Positions 59,362 through 64,000 of a stretch of 64,000 nucleotides of DNA are shown one piece after another. Every line of letters starts with the position of its first letter. Position 1 is the stretch's first letter. Under the pieces are notes generated by a model. It worked only from the letters and a program-made list of their open reading frames with translations. It searched no databases and was not told the origin of the DNA. A program made the translations under genes and the position numbers. The stretch spans positions 36,138-100,137 of the forward strand of contig NZ_JACHBW010000023.1 in the NCBI RefSeq assembly GCF_014200455.1. The letters are read 5' to 3'. Source of the DNA: Paraburkholderia bannensis. Its GTDB lineage: Bacteria; Pseudomonadota; Gammaproteobacteria; Burkholderiales; Burkholderiaceae.

Positions 59362-60468
59362 ATGTACAACGGCTGGATGCGTCCATTTGCGGTGAACCGC
59401 ATCTTGTTACCAGAAGAGCGCAAAGAGGCATTGCGGCGCGAGGCTCAGGCGGAGGTAGAGCCTGGGCAACACATGGGTTTGATTCGCCTAAACTCGACCT
59501 ATATCGACTGGATTGATCGACGGTTTCGTTTTCGCGGGATGCTAAACACGTCAATCGCAACATTGGGCGGACTATTTGTTGTGGGTTTAGGACTCTTCGT
59601 GTTCGGGGACTCGATACTCTTCGATTGGACGTACAGCGACTGGTTGCTTCGTGTGTGCCTCAGTTTCGGAGTCTGTTTGTTTGCATTTGGATCAAGTTAT
59701 GTTCTCTATTACACCGCACTCCGCTACGACTACCACACCTATACCCACTATCCCATCCGCTTCAATCGCAAAACGCGCATGGTGCATGTATTCCGGCACA
59801 ACGGGCCGGATGGCGTGCTGAGTGTGCCGTGGGAGTCGGTGTATTTCCACCTTGGTCACGGTAGCGGCATGCCATTCCTTCGCGACATCCGAGGCGAAGT
59901 GATGGAGGGCGACACGGTAAAAGATACGTTCGCGCTCGGCCACGCGATGGAAAGCGAAACGCCGGTCCGTGAGATGTGGGAGTTCATCCGCCGCTATATG
60001 GATCAAGGTCCGGAGGCGGTAGCCGATAGCCCAATGGCGAAGTACATAGCACTGTCGGTCACACCAACGCTAAAGAACTGCATGCTGTTCGCGGTGAGTT
60101 TCACCAACGCGACAACGCCATTCAAGCGGGCGCTACTTTCGCCATTTATCGTGCTGTTCACGCTGACACGCTGGGTGGTGTTTCGCACCAGCCAGGAGCC
60201 GGTATTTCCGGCTGAGGTGGAGATGACCTGCGAGGTTGCGCTGAACGATCCGAATGTCTGGCCGGTTCCGGAATCGACGGGGCAGTTTGCTGCCGAAATT
60301 CCAGGCGTGATGAAGTATGCGGAGGCGAAGGCAAGACGCAGTTGGGAGCGAGAGCGTCAGAAGGAGCTTGAGAGTGCGCGCACGTCGAAGTCGGTGGAGG
60401 AGATGGCGCGCGAACTCGAACGCAAGGCGACGAGGAGAACCTTGGGAAAGAGGTCATCGCGGCGATGA
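59362..60468 (+). CDS. DUF6708-like membrane protein, probable immunity to the VasX-like toxin
   Basis: A 368-residue protein. Two hydrophobic hairpins lie near residues 62-85 and 92-115 and a further membrane segment near 255-275. Between them is a soluble part with R-F-N-R-K-T-R-M-V-H-V-F-R, V-P-W-E-S-V-Y-F and a final basic, Arg/Glu-rich helix. This is the layout of DUF6708 proteins that follow VasX-like effectors. An inner-membrane immunity protein is expected for a pore-forming toxin. It starts 2 bases after the toxin stop. The family call is by pattern. Confidence 0.65.
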   Translation: MYNGWMRPFAVNRILLPEERKEALRREAQAEVEPGQHMGLIRLNSTYIDWIDRRFRFRGMLNTSIATLGGLFVVGLGLFVFGDSILFDWTYSDWLLRVCLSFGVCLFAFGSSYVLYYTALRYDYHTYTHYPIRFNRKTRMVHVFRHNGPDGVLSVPWESVYFHLGHGSGMPFLRDIRGEVMEGDTVKDTFALGHAMESETPVREMWEFIRRYMDQGPEAVADSPMAKYIALSVTPTLKNCMLFAVSFTNATTPFKRALLSPFIVLFTLTRWVVFRTSQEPVFPAEVEMTCEVALNDPNVWPVPESTGQFAAEIPGVMKYAEAKARRSWERERQKELESARTSKSVEEMARELERKATRRTLGKRSSRR

Positions 60469-60510
60469 ACGCGTCGCTTCTTTTAGCAAACCTGATCCAG
60501 GAACGTGAAA

Positions 60511-60762
60511 ATGAATAAGCTGATCCGGTTGGGTGATGATACCGATCATGGCGGCAAGGTGATCAGTGCATCCGAAACTATGCGCTATGAGGGACGCTTT
60601 GTTGCGCGTAAGGGTGACGAAGTTTCCTGCCCGAAGCATCCCGACGTGCGTCCGAATCGCATCATCGAAGGCGACGAGTCGATGAATGACAATGGCATCC
60701 CCGTCGCTCGGCAGGGGCATCGCGCAATGTGCGGATGCCGCCTGATTTCGAGTCTGATCTAG
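60511..60762 (+). CDS. PAAR-domain spike-tip protein, copy 2
   Basis: An 83-residue PAAR protein from the ATG at 60511 (AGGAAC before it). It shows L-G-D-D-T-D-H-G-G-K-V-I-S, G-D-E-V-S-C-P-K-H, and the end V-A-R-Q-G-H-R-A-M-C-G-C, with Cys/His for metal. It caps the spike. It differs clearly from copy 1 and lies 10 bases before the next membrane-protein gene. Confidence 0.88.
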   Translation: MNKLIRLGDDTDHGGKVISASETMRYEGRFVARKGDEVSCPKHPDVRPNRIIEGDESMNDNGIPVARQGHRAMCGCRLISSLI

Positions 60763-60771
60763 CGGGACGAT

Positions 60772-62004
60772 ATGCCTGTCGAATTGCCGTATCCGCAGCG
60801 GGAAACCGCTGCGCCTAAAGCGCCCAGGCCGATTATCTGGTTGATGATTTTTCTGATCATCCTGGCGATTGGCATGATCACGATGTTGCTTACCTGGCCC
60901 AAAGACCAGCCCACTTACACTCCCTGGTTCTGGGTACGTCTGCTGTTGCTTCCAGCGCTCGCTGGAAGCTTGGCGTTTGGATTTCGTCAGCTTTACTACG
61001 AACAGGAATCGAAGCGTTATGAAGCAAAAAATATGCAATTGGCAGCCGATCGTGCGGAGGCGATTCAGTTTGCCCGGGAGCCGCTTTCCATCGTTAGCAG
61101 TGCGTATCTGAGTGCATTAGGCGGCTCCGATGTCGCAATCGAAATTGCAAAAAAAGCGCAAGCTTTGCAGTCGCAGAAGTCCGCGGTCGGGAGCGCGGTC
61201 GTCCGTCATACCCGTTTGGAGCGCATCGGCAACCTGTCCGAGGGCGATCGGTACGAGGCCTGTTTTGTGGAGCTGCTGGAGAGGATGGACGAGACGCTGA
61301 GCGTTCTTCCAGAACGGGTTCCGCTGGAGGTCTATCTTCAGATTCCCCACGATGCGGACTGGGATGACATACAAGCGCAGTGGAGTTGTTGCTGGAGCGA
61401 GTTCGGATATCGGCCGGTAGAAGCCGCGCCGCTTTCGAACGAAGAGGGCGTGATGGCTCTAGACGCGTGGCTCGATATTGAGGGTGGGCCTGCGCTGGAA
61501 AAATTCGCTCTTTTCGTCGCGGTGCAACTCGATAGCAGCCCACGGCCTAATGGCGCAGAAGCTGCGACGGCGCTGCTGTTTGGCTGGGCCCCGCTGGTAA
61601 TGCGCAAGGGGCTGACGTCGAAGGCTTTCCTGCATCGTCCAGTTGATGCTCGCGACGATACTGTTCGCGATGCGCTGGAGCGCGCTTTGATATGGGGCGA
61701 CGCCGAAGCGGGGCAGGTTCATGACCTCTGGCAGGCGGGGCTTGAGCGTGCGGATAAGGCAGCGCTGCTCGACGCGTCATCTGATCTGGAATCGGGTGTT
61801 TCCGAGGGGGAAGGATTCCCAGGAGTTCACGACATTGATGTGGCCATTGGTGATGCGGGCATTGATGCTGCATGGCTTGCAATCGCACTGGCTGCCGAAC
61901 ACGCTGTGCTTACGGCGAAGTCGCAAGTCATGGCAAGCAGGGAGCGCAGTCTGCGGCTGGCCGTCATACAGCCCGCAGGTGTCTCACAGGAAGCTAAACA
62001 ATAA
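60772..62004 (+). CDS. Membrane protein of unknown function next to tssM
   Basis: A 410-residue protein. Two transmembrane helices lie near the N-terminus (I-I-W-L-M-I-F-L-I-I-L-A-I-G and L-L-L-L-P-A-L-A-G-S-L-A-F). The remaining 330 residues are acidic and soluble, with no recognised family or catalytic motif. Its TAA overlaps the tssM ATG (TAATG), so it is co-translated with tssM. That coupling suggests a role in the T6SS membrane complex or its assembly. Confidence 0.75.
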   Translation: MPVELPYPQRETAAPKAPRPIIWLMIFLIILAIGMITMLLTWPKDQPTYTPWFWVRLLLLPALAGSLAFGFRQLYYEQESKRYEAKNMQLAADRAEAIQFAREPLSIVSSAYLSALGGSDVAIEIAKKAQALQSQKSAVGSAVVRHTRLERIGNLSEGDRYEACFVELLERMDETLSVLPERVPLEVYLQIPHDADWDDIQAQWSCCWSEFGYRPVEAAPLSNEEGVMALDAWLDIEGGPALEKFALFVAVQLDSSPRPNGAEAATALLFGWAPLVMRKGLTSKAFLHRPVDARDDTVRDALERALIWGDAEAGQVHDLWQAGLERADKAALLDASSDLESGVSEGEGFPGVHDIDVAIGDAGIDAAWLAIALAAEHAVLTAKSQVMASRERSLRLAVIQPAGVSQEAKQ

Positions 62005-64000
62005 TGAGTGAGTCAAAGCTAAAGCTTTCGGGCTATTGGATCGTCGTCGTGACGCTAACGACGTTCGTCGCGGTGCTGGCCTGGTTTCAGGGGGAGAAGT
62101 TTCACCCGTCGCCCGTGTTCAGGGTAGTTGTTGTGCTGCTGATCGGAGCGGCTATTTTGCTCGCGCGTGGGCTTATCACCTCTTCATGGCAATGGAGCGC
62201 GAGCCTGGCTGCCCGGAAAGTGGGGCGCCGCTATGTTCGCGCTTCGTCTGCCCGTGCTGGTGCGACAGGAGCAGACCGAGCCGCAATCCGGCGAAACTGG
62301 GCCGCGGGGCTGAAAGCGTCACTGCGCAATCGCATGGGATGGCGATGGTGCTATGGCATGCCATGGTTGCTGGTGGCGGGAGATGACTCGACGATTTCGC
62401 GATTGATGCCCGAACTGGGCGAACAGGGTTGGCTCATCACTGACCAAGCCGTGCTGCTGTGGGGCGGAGCGGGCACGGACGGCCGCCTCGACGAAGGTTG
62501 GCTGCGCCAGATCCGGGGATTGCGTTACCGTCGCCCGCTGGACGCTATCGTACTGACGATCGACGCTACTACGCCGCTTCAGGGATCGGGAAGGGGCACC
62601 GGGTCCTGGGCGATGAGCATTGCGCGCATTACTGACGTGCTGCGCTGGTCCGCACCGATCTACGTGCTGGACGTTGACGGAAACGATGCCGTTCATGCTG
62701 AAGGCGTCCCAGTTGCTGGTTGCGAGTTTACTCGACCTGCGTATACGGCGGACGCCCGATCTGTTTGGGCCGCGCTATTGTCACTACGTGACCGCCTCGC
62801 TGATGAGAGTGTTTGGCGCTTAAGCCGCGACGACAACGACCGGCAGGCCGCCGACCTCTCCGCGCGGCTTGATACGCGCAGCGAGCCGCTTGCGCAATGG
62901 CTGGCGGGCCTGTCCGCATGGCAGCGCCGGCCCTTGCCTGTCGCGGGAGCTTTTTTCACTGCGTGGCCGCTCGCAAACGCTTCCAGCGCCAGTAGCGTGC
63001 AGGGCGGCGACCGGCCGCTGTGGCGCTATCTTGCGGAGGCCTCGAAGCATACGTCCGGCCGTCGCACCTGGACCCACCCGGTCACGGTGCTCTCCACGGT
63101 TGCCCTGGTCCTCATCGGTATCTGGAGTGCTGGCATGCTCATCTCCGGCATGAACAACGCGCACGAGGTCATGCTGACCAGAGAGTCGCTGCAGGCGCTC
63201 CACCGCGCGAACGACACTCCCGGCCGTCTGCGCGCACTACTCGCTCTCCAGCAACGCATCGCGCTGCACGAAGCCCGTGTGCAGGAACACACACCGCTGC
63301 TGACGCGCTTCGGCCTGAACCACGACCGCGCGATACTCAGCGCACTGTGGACGCCTTACGCGCGTGCCGCAAAGCCTCTGCTCATCTCCCCCGTCCAGCA
63401 GGACATCGAAGGCCAGCTCGTCGATCTTGGCCAGATGTCGACGGCGCAGGTCGATACCCAGAGCAGCCAGGTAGCACAGGACGGCCAGCAGGCGCTCAAG
63501 ACCTACCTCATGCTGGCCGATCCGCAGCGCGCCGATTCCACCTTCATGACGCCCCAGCTCGGGCAGCACTGGAATCCCGATACCGGCCTGCGAGCCGGCG
63601 AGAAACTCGACCTGTCCGCGCAACTGCTGGGTTTCTGGGCGCAGCATTTCCCCGCGCATCCCGACTGGCGCATCCAGCCGCGTGAAGATCTCGTGGGCAA
63701 CGCGCGCCAGACGCTGCTTGCGATCATCGGCGTGAGGAATTCCGAGGACACGATCTACCAGGGCATTCTCGACTCGGTCGGCCACAAGTACCCTGACCAG
63801 ACCCTCGCGTCGCTGACCGCGGGCACGGACACGCGTGGGCTCTTCGCGACCTCAGCGACGGTGCCGGGCGTCTTTACGCGCCAGGCGTGGGAAGGCTCCA
63901 TCGACGCCGCGATCGATGACGCAGCGAAACACAATGGCGTCGAAGGCAACTGGGTGCTCGGCAACTCCGCTAACTCCGTTAACTCCGGCAGCTCGCAGGC
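62004..64000 (+). CDS. tssM: T6SS membrane protein TssM (IcmF), partial at window end
   Basis: The reading frame from the ATG at 62004 stays open to the end, giving 665 residues of a protein normally over 1,100. Two N-terminal helices lie near residues 10-28 and 38-55. The region where IcmF proteins have their P-loop reads M-P-W-L-L-V-A-G-D-D-S-T-I-S-R (about 119-133), so no G-x-x-x-x-G-K-T is present. A third helix (T-V-L-S-T-V-A-L-V-L-I-G-I-W) near residue 362 leads to the periplasmic domain, which starts with typical L-x-A-L-x-x. It spans the inner membrane and contacts TssJ. The start overlaps the upstream stop. Confidence 0.9.
   Translation, partial: MSESKLKLSGYWIVVVTLTTFVAVLAWFQGEKFHPSPVFRVVVVLLIGAAILLARGLITSSWQWSASLAARKVGRRYVRASSARAGATGADRAAIRRNWAAGLKASLRNRMGWRWCYGMPWLLVAGDDSTISRLMPELGEQGWLITDQAVLLWGGAGTDGRLDEGWLRQIRGLRYRRPLDAIVLTIDATTPLQGSGRGTGSWAMSIARITDVLRWSAPIYVLDVDGNDAVHAEGVPVAGCEFTRPAYTADARSVWAALLSLRDRLADESVWRLSRDDNDRQAADLSARLDTRSEPLAQWLAGLSAWQRRPLPVAGAFFTAWPLANASSASSVQGGDRPLWRYLAEASKHTSGRRTWTHPVTVLSTVALVLIGIWSAGMLISGMNNAHEVMLTRESLQALHRANDTPGRLRALLALQQRIALHEARVQEHTPLLTRFGLNHDRAILSALWTPYARAAKPLLISPVQQDIEGQLVDLGQMSTAQVDTQSSQVAQDGQQALKTYLMLADPQRADSTFMTPQLGQHWNPDTGLRAGEKLDLSAQLLGFWAQHFPAHPDWRIQPREDLVGNARQTLLAIIGVRNSEDTIYQGILDSVGHKYPDQTLASLTAGTDTRGLFATSATVPGVFTRQAWEGSIDAAIDDAAKHNGVEGNWVLGNSANSVNSGSSQ

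Overview
The window reads as chromosomal DNA of a betaproteobacterium of the Burkholderiaceae, most like Paraburkholderia, Caballeronia or Burkholderia. The reasons are the high GC content in the long metabolic operons, the overall gene content, the family-typical protein sequences and a nested-palindrome intergenic repeat. No rRNA, tRNA or CRISPR array was recognised.

Layout. (1) 1-5.1 kb is a scarred accessory stretch. It holds the tail of an MFS transporter, four GNAT acetyltransferases (one frameshifted), a dead tyrosine recombinase, a dead IS66 transposase and a truncated NTF2-like gene. (2) 5.3-9.3 kb is a metal-resistance cluster, arsR-acr3-arsC-arsH followed by chrA. (3) 9.4-12.2 kb is a signalling operon: a small photoactive-yellow-protein-like PAS protein, a PAS-PAS-GGDEF diguanylate cyclase and an EAL phosphodiesterase. 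It sits behind an exact-consensus flagellar sigma-28 promoter. (4) 12.3-22.5 kb holds a DUF429-like protein and a guanidino/amino compound catabolic region: aldehyde dehydrogenase, guanidinobutyrase-type ureohydrolase, LuxR regulator, cupin, FAD amine oxidase, LysR regulator and NCS1 permease. A 480-bp nested palindrome lies between the first two. argG follows at 22.9-24.3 kb.

(5) 24.6-30.6 kb is a T6SS effector module: vgrG, a DUF4123 adaptor, a lipoprotein (probable immunity) and a Tle1-type phospholipase. (6) 30.7-38.7 kb carries galM, a hydroxyisobutyrate-dehydrogenase-like gene between decayed fragments, a LysR gene, and a four-gene operon (phosphatase, APH-type kinase, SDR, acyl-CoA dehydrogenase). 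That operon resembles 4-hydroxyacyl-CoA catabolism.

(7) 38.7-64 kb is a type VI secretion core locus in four blocks of alternating strand: clpV, hcp, an OmpA-domain protein and tssL (minus); tssB, tssC and tssA (plus); PAAR, tssE, a second tssL, tssK and a second tssC (minus); vgrG, DUF4123, a broken VasX-like toxin, DUF6708, PAAR, an unknown membrane protein and tssM (plus, cut by the window edge). tssF, tssG and tssJ are not in the window and may lie beyond 64 kb. The locus is unusual in having two tssC-like and two tssL-like genes and a TssM without a recognisable Walker A loop. A degraded vgrG/PAAR junction at 53.7-54.0 kb suggests effector-module turnover.

The strongest candidates for new biology are the sigma-28-driven PYP-like/GGDEF/EAL operon and the duplicated sheath and membrane subunits of the T6SS.
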